Shown here: piece after piece, positions 8,865 to 16,340 of the stretch
Position numbering within the stretch: the stretch's first letter is position 1
Layout of the letters: every line of letters starts with the position of its first letter
Source: Lachnospiraceae bacterium
GTDB lineage: Bacteria > Bacillota > Clostridia > Lachnospirales > Lachnospiraceae
DNA length: 64,000 bases
Direction of reading: 5' to 3'
NCBI GenBank assembly: GCA_902362715.1
Contig: CABIXN010000003.1
Location: forward strand, 63,306-127,305
Notes under the pieces: model-generated
Database searches by the model: none
Told to the model about the DNA's origin: nothing
Seen by the model: the letters and a program-made list of their open reading frames with translations, nothing else
Made by a program: the position numbers and the translations under genes

Positions 8865-10316
8865 TTATTCTTCGATTTTGGCGATTGCTTTTGCAAGCTT
8901 CTTTTTCATGGCCAGATTGCCCTGGCGGGAAATCATAATCCGCTGAGCCTGCGGAGAGCCGGCGCCGTGCATGGATTCTGTCCGGTAGCCTACTGCTGCG
9001 GTTCCCAGGGTCAGGTTTTCAATCAGTCTTAAAATTCTCATGCGGTTTTCAGTAGACACCTCTGCAACGCCTTTAAAGTATTTGTCAATCACCGGACCCA
9101 GTTTCGGATCAGACAGATCTTTTTCGGATGGCGCTGTAACCATAAGACCTCCGGCGATATCCTCAGCCAGACGGGCGATTTCATATGGAAATCTTGTAAT
9201 ATTTTGTTTGCAGACATTGGCTAAAAGCAGGTCAATGATGTAGTTGCCGGAGGCTGTTTTCGTGCCTTCCGCAGAACATGCAATGCCGCAGCAATACAGC
9301 GTTTCGTTTAAATGCGTCATTTCGATTAATTTATCTTTTACATGGGAAGCGCGCTGGGCACCATTGTATTCCGCAGCTACAGCGGCAGCTCCGATTAATA
9401 CATCACCCACGCCTACTTTACATCCTCCATAGGACTGTCTGTGATAGCCGGCAAAGCGTTCTACCAGTATTCCGGCAAATTCATACTCTCCATTTAAGAA
9501 AATACGGTCATTTGGAACAAATACGTCATCAAACACAACCAGAGCTTCTACACCGCCAAATTCAGAGTTTCCAACATCAATAGAACCGCCTTCCATTTTC
9601 CGGGTGTCGCAGGACTGGCGTCCGATAATCATATAGATCCCTTCCGTATCAACGGGAACAGAAAAAGATACGGCATAATCCTTATCGTCCTCGCCCATGG
9701 CGATGGTTGGCATAACAATTACTTCGTGGGAGTTGATAATACCGGTCTGGTGGGCTTTGGCGCCCCGGACAACAATGCCGTCGGCTCTTGTTTCTACCAC
9801 ACGCAGATACAGGTCAGGATCAGCCTGTGCATGAGGAGCTTTGGAACGGTCTCCTTTGGGGTCTGTCATTGCACCGTCAACGGTTAAGTCGTTGCGCTGG
9901 GTGTACTCTAAGAATTTTAAAAAGTTGTCATGATAGTGGGTGCCATGTTTTTCATCGCATTCATAAGATGTACTGTAAACGGCGTTGAAGGCATCCATGC
10001 CTACACAGCGCTGGAAGCAGGCAGCTGTCTTCTGGCCGCAGAGCCGCTGCATTTTTACTTTTTTTCTAAGATCTTCCGTATTTTGATGAATATGAGTGAA
10101 ACGGTTGATTTTTTCCCCGGTGATATGGGATTTTGCTGTCATGAGATCTTCGTATTCCGGCATGGACGCCAGATCATAGGTCATTTTTACAGAATTTAAG
10201 GACGGGCGCAAAATCGGATGGTCCACCGGATTTTCGATTTTTTCCCCAAACATATAAATCTGCATATTCATTTTGCGGATGCTTTCTACATACTGTTCTC
10301 CTGTCATAAGTGCCAT
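8865..10316 (-). CDS. abfD: 4-hydroxybutyryl-CoA dehydratase / vinylacetyl-CoA delta-isomerase
   Basis: A 483-residue flavin and [4Fe-4S] enzyme that converts 4-hydroxybutyryl-CoA to crotonyl-CoA, feeding butyrate formation. All four cluster ligands known from the Clostridium aminobutyricum enzyme are in place: C100 and C104 (ACFQRCVG) and H292 and C299 (YHRQSYGGC). The fold is acyl-CoA-dehydrogenase-like. It is the first gene of the operon with abfT and is preceded by a perfect sigma-54 promoter 60 bp upstream. No GABA transaminase or 4-hydroxybutyrate dehydrogenase lies nearby, so the origin of 4-hydroxybutyrate (GABA, succinate or external) is not shown here. Confidence 0.96.
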   Translation of the reverse strand: MALMTGEQYVESIRKMNMQIYMFGEKIENPVDHPILRPSLNSVKMTYDLASMPEYEDLMTAKSHITGEKINRFTHIHQNTEDLRKKVKMQRLCGQKTAACFQRCVGMDAFNAVYSTSYECDEKHGTHYHDNFLKFLEYTQRNDLTVDGAMTDPKGDRSKAPHAQADPDLYLRVVETRADGIVVRGAKAHQTGIINSHEVIVMPTIAMGEDDKDYAVSFSVPVDTEGIYMIIGRQSCDTRKMEGGSIDVGNSEFGGVEALVVFDDVFVPNDRIFLNGEYEFAGILVERFAGYHRQSYGGCKVGVGDVLIGAAAVAAEYNGAQRASHVKDKLIEMTHLNETLYCCGIACSAEGTKTASGNYIIDLLLANVCKQNITRFPYEIARLAEDIAGGLMVTAPSEKDLSDPKLGPVIDKYFKGVAEVSTENRMRILRLIENLTLGTAAVGYRTESMHGAGSPQAQRIMISRQGNLAMKKKLAKAIAKIEE

Positions 10317-10376
10317 AATAAAAACTTCCTTTCCTTTTGATTAATGTTTCAAATTTTGTTGATATCAAAATATAAA

Positions 10377-10392
10377 TGCAAAACCTGTGCCA
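10377..10392 (-). promoter_or_regulatory. Sigma-54 (-24/-12) promoter of abfD-abfT
   Basis: On the minus strand this reads TGGCAC-AGGTT-TTGCA, an exact match to the sigma-54 consensus with the invariant GG and GC ten bases apart. Transcription would begin near 10366, about 50 bp before abfD. Confidence 0.9.
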
Positions 10393-10411
10393 GTTTCATG
10401 ACACAGGTTTG
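10382..10411. promoter_or_regulatory. Inverted repeat overlapping the abfD -24 element
   Basis: AACCTGTG and CACAGGTT form the arms (with flanking A/T extending to 9 bp) around a 12-base spacer. The right-hand arm on the minus strand is part of the -24 box. It may bind a dimeric regulator or hinder sigma-54 RNA polymerase. A palindrome of different sequence sits in the same place at the second sigma-54 promoter (12039-12060). Confidence 0.5.
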
Positions 10412-10454
10412 GAAAGAGCGGGACTTAAATGCTGGAGAATCTGATGCAGGCTGA

Positions 10455-10482
10455 GAATCCTGCCGTGGCAGGATTCTTTTTT
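10455..10482 (+). repeat. Inverted second copy of the 22-bp palindrome, with T tract
   Basis: This carries the same 22-bp palindrome as 7495-7516, inverted and with six Ts on the plus strand (10477-10482). It lies between the activator gene stop and the abfD promoter. The T tract points opposite to the local genes, so as a terminator it would stop plus-strand (antisense) transcripts. Alternatively the palindrome could be a protein-binding site upstream of the sigma-54 promoter. Confidence 0.55.
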
Positions 10483-10483
10483 C

Positions 10484-11863
10484 TCAGTCTGGAGAATTTT
10501 TTTTGCGTTTCCGGACAAAGGTGGCGGGAGACATTTGAAGGCTTTTTGCGGCGTCCCGGACATTGCCGTAAGTATGGTAGGCGTCGTTGATATACTGAAG
10601 TTCGATTTCTTCCAGATAGGCGGAAAGATTATTGCCGTATCTGGCAGGGAGAAGCCGGGGCTTTGGAGCTTCTGTCCTCTGTATCATGGGCAGTTCATCC
10701 GGGTGGATGATTTCCCCGCTGCTGATAATAATGGCCCGCTCTACGACATTTTTCAGCTCCCGGATATTGCCGGGCCAGTCATAGTCTGTGAGGATCTGCA
10801 TGGAAGCGTTGGAAAAGGTTTTCACAAAGCCGTATTTCCGATTCAGATCATTGGAAAACAGTGTCACAAGTGCAGGGATATCTCCTGGACGGTGGCGGAG
10901 GGGAGGAATGTGAATGGGAAATACCATAAGCCGGTAGTAGAGGTCTTCCCGAAAGGTGCCCGCCTTTACCATATCTTCTAAGCTGCGGTTTGTGGCGGCC
11001 AGAATCCGGACGTCGATTTTTCGGGGAACGGTGCTGCCGATTCGTTCAATTTCCTGTTCCTGCAGTACCCGGAGCAGCTTTACCTGCATGGATAAAGGAA
11101 GCTCGCCGATTTCATCCAGAAATATTGTGCCTTTATCTGCTACTTCAAACAGGCCGGGTTTTCCCTGGCGGTCAGCGCCTGTAAAGGAGCCTTTTTCATA
11201 TCCAAACAGTTCGCTCTCCAGCAGATTCTCTGGGATAGCGCCGCAGTTGACCCGGATGAAGGAATTTTCCTTCCGGCTGCTGTGCTGGTGAATGTATTTG
11301 GCGAAGATTTCTTTGCCCACGCCGGTTTCTCCAAGGAGAATCACGGTAGTATCAAGCTCTAAGACCTTATCGGCAAGGCGCAGTGCGGCAAGGGTATTTT
11401 CATCCTCGGCAATCATGTCTCCGGAGAGAAGTTCTTTTTGCATATGGGCTAATTCCTGCTGCAGCTTCTTTTTCTGCTCCGCTGTTTTTTCAACTTCTAC
11501 CTTTAGATGATAGATCTCTGTCAGATCCCGGACATTTGTGACAACCATAATGATTTCATGCTTTTCATTATAGATGGGAGAGCTTGTAATCAGAGCTTTT
11601 TTTCCGGTTTTAAACTCCTGATGGAGGGTGATGGGGCCGCCGGTGTTCAGAACCATCAGGGAGCCGGAGGAGGAAATGATCTTTCGTTCCACCAGATCAC
11701 GCATGTTTTGGTGAAGTACCTCTTCCCGTTTCAGTCCGGTAATTGTCTCATAAGATTTATTGACCATAATGGTATTGGCCTGGCCGTCGGTAATATAGAT
11801 TCCGTCAAAGGAGTTTTCCAGCACAGCGCTGAGCCATTGGTTGATATCTTTTTTGATTTCCAT
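10484..11863 (-). CDS. Sigma-54-dependent transcriptional activator (PAS, AAA+, Fis-type HTH)
   Basis: A 459-residue enhancer-binding protein. A PAS domain occupies about residues 8-115 (NSFDGIYITDGQANTIMVNKSYETITG). A short coiled coil follows, then the AAA+ core with Walker A GETGVGKE (178-185), sigma-54 contact loop GSFTGA (225-230; the usual motif is GAFTGA) and Walker B TIFLDEIGELP. A C-terminal Fis-like helix-turn-helix ends the protein (NVRDAAKSLQMSPATFVRKRKK). The PAS domain suggests control by a small ligand or redox state. The gene lies between the two sigma-54 promoters and is divergent from the LuxE-LuxC operon, so it is the obvious activator of both. AAAGGA supports the start. 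Confidence 0.95.
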   Translation of the reverse strand: MEIKKDINQWLSAVLENSFDGIYITDGQANTIMVNKSYETITGLKREEVLHQNMRDLVERKIISSSGSLMVLNTGGPITLHQEFKTGKKALITSSPIYNEKHEIIMVVTNVRDLTEIYHLKVEVEKTAEQKKKLQQELAHMQKELLSGDMIAEDENTLAALRLADKVLELDTTVILLGETGVGKEIFAKYIHQHSSRKENSFIRVNCGAIPENLLESELFGYEKGSFTGADRQGKPGLFEVADKGTIFLDEIGELPLSMQVKLLRVLQEQEIERIGSTVPRKIDVRILAATNRSLEDMVKAGTFREDLYYRLMVFPIHIPPLRHRPGDIPALVTLFSNDLNRKYGFVKTFSNASMQILTDYDWPGNIRELKNVVERAIIISSGEIIHPDELPMIQRTEAPKPRLLPARYGNNLSAYLEEIELQYINDAYHTYGNVRDAAKSLQMSPATFVRKRKKNSPD

Positions 11864-11907
11864 AAAAGTTCCTTTCTGCCGGATTTTTTTATTTTTATAT
11901 ATTTAGT

Positions 11908-11987
11908 GTACTCAAAAACGAAACAAAAGACAAGAAAATGTTTTGAAAATGGAACAAATATTGGATATGTGTTTTGAATATGAAACA
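11908..11987 (+). promoter_or_regulatory. Three 31-bp-phased putative activator binding sites
   Basis: TGTTTTGAAAATGGAACA (11939-11956) and TGTTTTGAATATGAAACA (11970-11987) are imperfect palindromes exactly 31 bp apart. A third, degenerate site ending GAAACA at 11925 is another 31 bp upstream. Three helical turns of spacing and a position about 100-160 bp before the predicted start of transcription fit enhancer sites for the Fis-type activator encoded next door. Confidence 0.65.
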
Positions 11988-12038
11988 AAAAAGAGGAGAC
12001 AAGATAAAGGAATTTTGAATAAAACCGGGTCGGCGTAT

Positions 12039-12060
12039 CAGTTTTATTCCAATAAAACTG
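12039..12060. promoter_or_regulatory. Perfect 10-2-10 palindrome abutting the -24 box
   Basis: CAGTTTTATT, two bases, then AATAAAACTG. The last two bases are also the first two of the -24 element. It is a candidate operator. Confidence 0.5.
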
Positions 12061-12074
12061 GCATAAAATTTGCT
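12059..12074 (+). promoter_or_regulatory. Sigma-54 (-24/-12) promoter of the LuxE-LuxC operon
   Basis: TGGCAT-AAAAT-TTGCT matches the sigma-54 consensus (TGGCAY, five bases, TTGCW) with correct spacing. The predicted start of transcription is near 12086, about 30 bp before the first gene. Confidence 0.85.
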
Positions 12075-12114
12075 ATATATTTTAACAGATAAACAGGGAA
12101 AGAAAGGGTACATT

Positions 12115-12399
12115 ATGATGGAAAGAATACAGGAAGTGTTAGAAAAAAAAGTCCGGCCGGCCCTCCTTGAACATGAGGGAGATGTAAAGGTGCTGTCTTT
12201 TGAAGAGGGGATTTTGCGGATACGTCTGCTGGGAAAATGTTCCGGATGTCCTTCCGCAAGAATTACCACGGAGGAGCTGATTCAAAAAGAGATTATGGAG
12301 GCGGTGCCTCAGGTGGAGGATGTAGTTCTGGTTCAGGAGACCAGCCGGGAACTTATGGATTTTGCCAGAAGGATTTTGAACCATGAAAATCGGAATTAA
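12115..12399 (+). CDS. NifU C-terminal-like iron-sulfur scaffold protein
   Basis: A 94-residue protein consisting of one NifU C-terminal-type domain with the CxxC motif GKCSGCPSA (C42, C45), where such proteins bind a transferable Fe-S cluster. The start is 12115 or 12118 (tandem ATG) behind AAAGGG. It is the first gene of a six-gene, sigma-54-driven operon, and its end overlaps the next gene by 17 bp. It could load a cluster onto the Cys-rich domain of its neighbour or onto the nearby [4Fe-4S] dehydratase AbfD. That is inference from position. Confidence 0.85.
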   Translation: MMERIQEVLEKKVRPALLEHEGDVKVLSFEEGILRIRLLGKCSGCPSARITTEELIQKEIMEAVPQVEDVVLVQETSRELMDFARRILNHENRN

Positions 12400-13237
12400 A
12401 TACTGCGGCGGGTGCAATCCAAGGTATTCACGCCAGCAGGAAACAGAAAAGTTAAAAACCGGACTGTTAAAGGATATCCGGCGTGCAGAAGAAACCGGAG
12501 CTTTCTGTGCCGGAGAAAATGATGAACATAAAGATACAGACCTTGTGTTTACTTATGACAGTAATGAAGTATGTGATTTCTGGCTGGTTATCCACGGATG
12601 TTCGGCGGCCTGCGGAAAGAAAGAATTATTAAAGGCAAAGCAGAAGATTTTTGAGGCTGTACAGGGAAAGGATTTTGTAAAAATAAAGAAAGAGCTGCTG
12701 GAGGCTTTCAAAGCCGGATGCCGGAAAATGGAACCGGACAGTCAAAAAGAGGGGAAGGCCCATGGAAATTCCTGGACCGAAGACGGAAGGAAAATTCTGT
12801 ATCCGGGGCAGCAGGCGTTTTTTACGAAAGTGCTGGATGAGGAGGCCGTGGCAGCGTTTGCCAGGTTAACTGGAGACTTTAACAGTATCCACCTGGATCC
12901 GGGCGCGGCGTCCGAAAGTCTGTATCGAAAGCCTGTGGTACATGGAATGCTTACCGCAAGCCTGATTTCAACGGTGATGGGCATGAAGCTGCCGGGGCCG
13001 GGAACTGTTTTTTCGGGAACCAGTATTACTTTTGATCTGCCGGTATTCTGGGGAGATACCATTACGGCTGAAGTTGTACTGGAAGATATTGAGGAGTATC
13101 CCGGTCATTATCGGGTACTGTTAAAGGGGCGGTGCGTGAACCAGGATGGATTAACTGTTGTCCAGGCAGACTGCAGTCAGATACTTTCTAAACGGAAATT
13201 TTATATAAAGGAGAAACAAAAGAATGACAAATCTTGA
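12383..13237 (+). CDS. Cys-rich N-terminal domain fused to MaoC-type (R)-enoyl-CoA hydratase
   Basis: A 284-residue two-domain protein. Residues 1-110 are Cys-rich: C8 and C11 in YCGGCN, C42, C64, then C73 and C77 in HGCSAAC. They look able to bind a metal or Fe-S cluster; I do not recognise this domain. Residues 135-280 are a hot-dog hydratase of the MaoC/PhaJ family with the catalytic pair D165 and H170 in TGDFNSIHLDP. The usual reaction is reversible hydration of a trans-2-enoyl thioester to the (R)-3-hydroxyacyl form; crotonyl-CoA made by AbfD would be a natural substrate. It overlaps the genes on both sides by 14-17 bp, indicating tight translational coupling. Confidence 0.8.
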   Translation: MKIGIKYCGGCNPRYSRQQETEKLKTGLLKDIRRAEETGAFCAGENDEHKDTDLVFTYDSNEVCDFWLVIHGCSAACGKKELLKAKQKIFEAVQGKDFVKIKKELLEAFKAGCRKMEPDSQKEGKAHGNSWTEDGRKILYPGQQAFFTKVLDEEAVAAFARLTGDFNSIHLDPGAASESLYRKPVVHGMLTASLISTVMGMKLPGPGTVFSGTSITFDLPVFWGDTITAEVVLEDIEEYPGHYRVLLKGRCVNQDGLTVVQADCSQILSKRKFYIKEKQKNDKS

Positions 13238-13463
13238 AAAATATAACCGGGCGTTTATCCGGAATCTGGATGTAACAGAGGATGAGCTTTTAGAATTGAA
13301 ATACAGGGGAATTCCCCAGTGGGATTCCATTGGACATATGGATTTGATTGCAGAACTGGAGGGCGAGTTTGAAATCCGAATGGAGACATCGGATGTGCTG
13401 GCATTTTCTTCTTATAAAAAAGGAAAAGAAGTGCTGGCAGAATATGGCGTTATTCTGGAGTAA
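13224..13463 (+). CDS. Acyl carrier protein-like protein
   Basis: A 79-residue protein with the four-helix carrier-protein pattern and a likely phosphopantetheine attachment Ser35 in QWDSIGHMDLIAELE, matching the DSL-type motif in modified form. It is not the fatty-acid synthase ACP, as no fab genes are nearby. It sits between the hydratase and a metallo-hydrolase and probably carries the acyl group handled by the AMP-ligase and the LuxE-LuxC protein of this operon. The ribosome binding site is AAGGAG. Confidence 0.85.
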   Translation: MTNLEKYNRAFIRNLDVTEDELLELKYRGIPQWDSIGHMDLIAELEGEFEIRMETSDVLAFSSYKKGKEVLAEYGVILE

Positions 13464-13480
13464 AAGCAGAGGGGAAAGCA

Positions 13481-14128
13481 ATGATTATTACGGTCAGTTC
13501 AGAAACAATGGGAAGCAACAGCTATCTGATAGAAAAGAATAAAAAGGTTCTTATTATAGATCCCAATGAACCGGATAAAATCAAAGGGCTGATTTCGGAG
13601 TGTGGATGGCAGCCGGAAAAGATTCTGCTGACCCATGAACATTTTGATCATATCAAAGGGCTGGAAGAAATCCGGGAGTACTTTCAGATTCCGGCAGCGG
13701 CCAGCGAAGCCTGCAGTCTGGGCATCCAGAATGTTAGAAGTAATTTGTCTTCGATTTATGATATGTATGTCTATTATCAGACAGGACAGACTGCCGGAAA
13801 ACGGCACCCGGATTTTGTATGCAGGCCTGCAGATGAAATATTTCAGGGAGAGTATAGTTTTTTATGGGAGGGATGCCGGATTACCATGAAGGCGCTGCCG
13901 GGGCATTCTAAGGGCAGCAGCGTGATCTGGCTGGATGAGGCTTTTTTGTTTACGGGAGATTATCTGATTCAGAATCAGCCGGTGATTACAAGATTTACCG
14001 GAGGAGCTCCGGACAGATATGAAAAAGAGGCCAGAAAATATTTTGCGTGTCTGCCGTCGGGATTGTTTATTTATCCCGGCCATGGGCAGCCCTATGTTTA
14101 TACAAGGGAGATGGGGGCATATGAATGA
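13481..14128 (+). CDS. Metallo-beta-lactamase-fold hydrolase
   Basis: A 215-residue MBL-fold protein with the metal motif THEHFDHIKG (H52, H54, D56, H57), a later H in LPGHSKGSS, FTGDYL and a C-terminal YPGHGQP. The length and motifs match the glyoxalase-II-like/thioesterase branch. In this operon it could hydrolyse an acyl thioester (CoA or ACP) as a proof-reading or release step, but the substrate is not shown by sequence. Its stop overlaps the next start by 8 bp. Confidence 0.85.
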   Translation: MIITVSSETMGSNSYLIEKNKKVLIIDPNEPDKIKGLISECGWQPEKILLTHEHFDHIKGLEEIREYFQIPAAASEACSLGIQNVRSNLSSIYDMYVYYQTGQTAGKRHPDFVCRPADEIFQGEYSFLWEGCRITMKALPGHSKGSSVIWLDEAFLFTGDYLIQNQPVITRFTGGAPDRYEKEARKYFACLPSGLFIYPGHGQPYVYTREMGAYE

Positions 14129-16340
14129 AAATAAAGGGGTATACAGGCTTTCACAGCAGGAAAAGAACCGCAGGATAAACCGGGAATTAAGAGAACTTAC
14201 AAAGATACACAAAAACAAATGTGAGCCGTACCGGAGGCTTTGCGGCGGTCTGAAAGAAGAAATGCCTTTTGTCCCGGTAAGTGCATTTAAGGATTTGGAG
14301 TTGAAAAGTGTCCCGGAATCAGAAATCGTGAAAATAATTACTTCTTCAGGAACTTCCGGTGAGCGTGTCTCCCGGATCTTTTTGGACCGGGAGACGGCGA
14401 ATCTTCAGCAGAAGGCTTTGTGTGAAATTGCAGGAGATTTTATTGGGAATCAGCGGCTGCCGATGCTGGTGATTGACAGCCGGAATGTTTTAAGAGACCG
14501 GAGAGGATTTTCTGCCAGAGGTGCAGGGATTTTAGGGTTTTCCATACTTTCTGCTGAGCGGTGCTATGCACTGGATGAACAGATGCATTTATTGACAGAG
14601 GAAATCACGGCTTTTCTTAAAAAGCATGAGGGAGAAAACATTCTGGTTTTTGGATTTACTTATATTGTCTGGGAATATTTCTGCCAGGAATTAAAGAGAA
14701 GAGGTCTGTCCCTTGATTTGTCAAATGGATATCTGATTCATGGAGGAGGCTGGAAAAAAATGCAGCAGATAGCCGTTTCCGAAGATGTATTTGCCAGGGA
14801 ACTGAAACGTGTCTGCGGCATCAGACATATCAGCAGCTATTACGGGATGGCGGAGCAGACGGGAAGTATTTTTATGGAGTGTGAGTGTGGTCATCTTCAT
14901 GCCAGCTGCTATTCTGATATACGGGTGCTTCGGGCTGCAGATTTTTCAGAATGTGACACAGGGGAAGAGGGGATTTTAGCACTTTCCAGTGTCTTAGCCA
15001 AATCCTATCCGGGCCACAGGATTCTGACGGAAGATCTTGGCATCCTGCTGGGAACAGACCACTGCCCCTGCGGGCGGAAGGGAAGCTATTTTAAAGTAAC
15101 AGGAAGAATACCAAAAACCGGGCTGCGGGGCTGCAGTGATGTGCTGGCAGAAAGCCGGGCCAAAAAGACAGACGCGAATATCTTTCTGGCGGCCGGAGTT
15201 TTAAAACCAAAGCCCCGGAAGGCGGCAGTTTTTGATGAATTAGCGGTTGGTTTTTTGACGGAAGTATCGGAATATATCCGGAAAAAGAAAGAACTGCAGC
15301 GATATCCGGATCTGTGTGCTTTTGGATTCTGGTGCCGTCCGGCAAACTTAAAAGCAATGAAACGTCAGGGACGCCGTGGGAAGGGGCTGGTATTTCATAT
15401 TGTACCTTCTAATATGCCGGTGATGTTCGCTTATTCATGGGCTGTTGGGCTGCTTGCAGGAAATGGAAATGTTGTCCGGCTGCCGGGGCAGAGTGCTCCG
15501 GAGACAGATATTTTATGTAACCTTATAGAAGAGCTGTTTCAAAAGGAAACATACAGAGAGCTGAAGGAGTGCAGCAGTTTTGTCCGATACCGGGCAGACC
15601 GAAAAGTGACACAGATGTACTCAGAATGCTGTCAGGTCCGTATCATATGGGGCAGTGATGATACCGTGCGAAGCATTCAAAAGATTCCTCTGGCAAAGGG
15701 AGCATCAGATATCATATTTCCGGATAAATATTCCATTGCAGTGTTATCGGTCTCTTATATACTGGAACAATCAGAAGAAGAATTATGTCAACTGGCATAT
15801 CGGTTTTACCAGGACACATACGGAGCAGATCAGAATGCCTGCTCCAGTCCCATTACTGTTTTCTGGCTGACAGGGGAAGCGGCCAGGGAAGAGATAAGTC
15901 TTGCAAAAGACCGCTGGCATACGGCGCTGGCAGAACAGGCAAAGGCGTATCCTCTGGACTTTTATAAGTCCGTGGCAAAATATCAAAAGCTTTGCAGAGC
16001 CTGTCTGGAACAAAAAGGTCTGGAGCCTGTAAAGCGTTTTGGAAACCGGTTGTATATTATTCCCTGCAAAGAACTGCCCGAGCATTTATGGGAGCTTTCC
16101 GGGGTGTGTGGTATGTTTTTTGAAAAAGATATAAAGGAAACAAGTGAGCTGTATCCCTGGATGGAGGCAAAGATTCAGACCATTGCAGCTGCAGGTATCT
16201 GTAAAAAGCAGCTGTATGATGAAATAAGAGCCGCCGGATGTCCTGGTGTTGACCGGGTGGTTTCCCCCGGAGAAGCCCTGGTTTTTGATCCGGTCTGGGA
16301 CCGGAAGGATTTATATCTGCTTCTTACGGAGGAAAGATGA
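14121..16340 (+). CDS. LuxE-LuxC fusion: acyl-protein synthetase plus acyl-CoA/acyl-protein reductase
   Basis: A 739-residue protein. Residues 1-350 are LuxE-like, an ATP-dependent acyl-activating domain with KIITSSGTSGE (71-81) and SYYGMAEQTGSIFMEC (239-254). Residues 375-739 are LuxC-like, an NADPH-dependent acyl reductase of aldehyde-dehydrogenase ancestry, with the likely nucleophile C574 in NACSSP. In luminous bacteria these are separate subunits of the fatty acid reductase complex that makes an aldehyde. Here they are one chain and no luciferase is present. I chose ATG 14121 because GGGGG lies just upstream and it overlaps the previous stop; a longer frame begins at 14019 inside the previous gene. 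The acyl chain is unknown. With AbfD and a crotonase-type hydratase adjacent, a short C4 chain is plausible. Confidence 0.85.
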   Translation: MNENKGVYRLSQQEKNRRINRELRELTKIHKNKCEPYRRLCGGLKEEMPFVPVSAFKDLELKSVPESEIVKIITSSGTSGERVSRIFLDRETANLQQKALCEIAGDFIGNQRLPMLVIDSRNVLRDRRGFSARGAGILGFSILSAERCYALDEQMHLLTEEITAFLKKHEGENILVFGFTYIVWEYFCQELKRRGLSLDLSNGYLIHGGGWKKMQQIAVSEDVFARELKRVCGIRHISSYYGMAEQTGSIFMECECGHLHASCYSDIRVLRAADFSECDTGEEGILALSSVLAKSYPGHRILTEDLGILLGTDHCPCGRKGSYFKVTGRIPKTGLRGCSDVLAESRAKKTDANIFLAAGVLKPKPRKAAVFDELAVGFLTEVSEYIRKKKELQRYPDLCAFGFWCRPANLKAMKRQGRRGKGLVFHIVPSNMPVMFAYSWAVGLLAGNGNVVRLPGQSAPETDILCNLIEELFQKETYRELKECSSFVRYRADRKVTQMYSECCQVRIIWGSDDTVRSIQKIPLAKGASDIIFPDKYSIAVLSVSYILEQSEEELCQLAYRFYQDTYGADQNACSSPITVFWLTGEAAREEISLAKDRWHTALAEQAKAYPLDFYKSVAKYQKLCRACLEQKGLEPVKRFGNRLYIIPCKELPEHLWELSGVCGMFFEKDIKETSELYPWMEAKIQTIAAAGICKKQLYDEIRAAGCPGVDRVVSPGEALVFDPVWDRKDLYLLLTEER

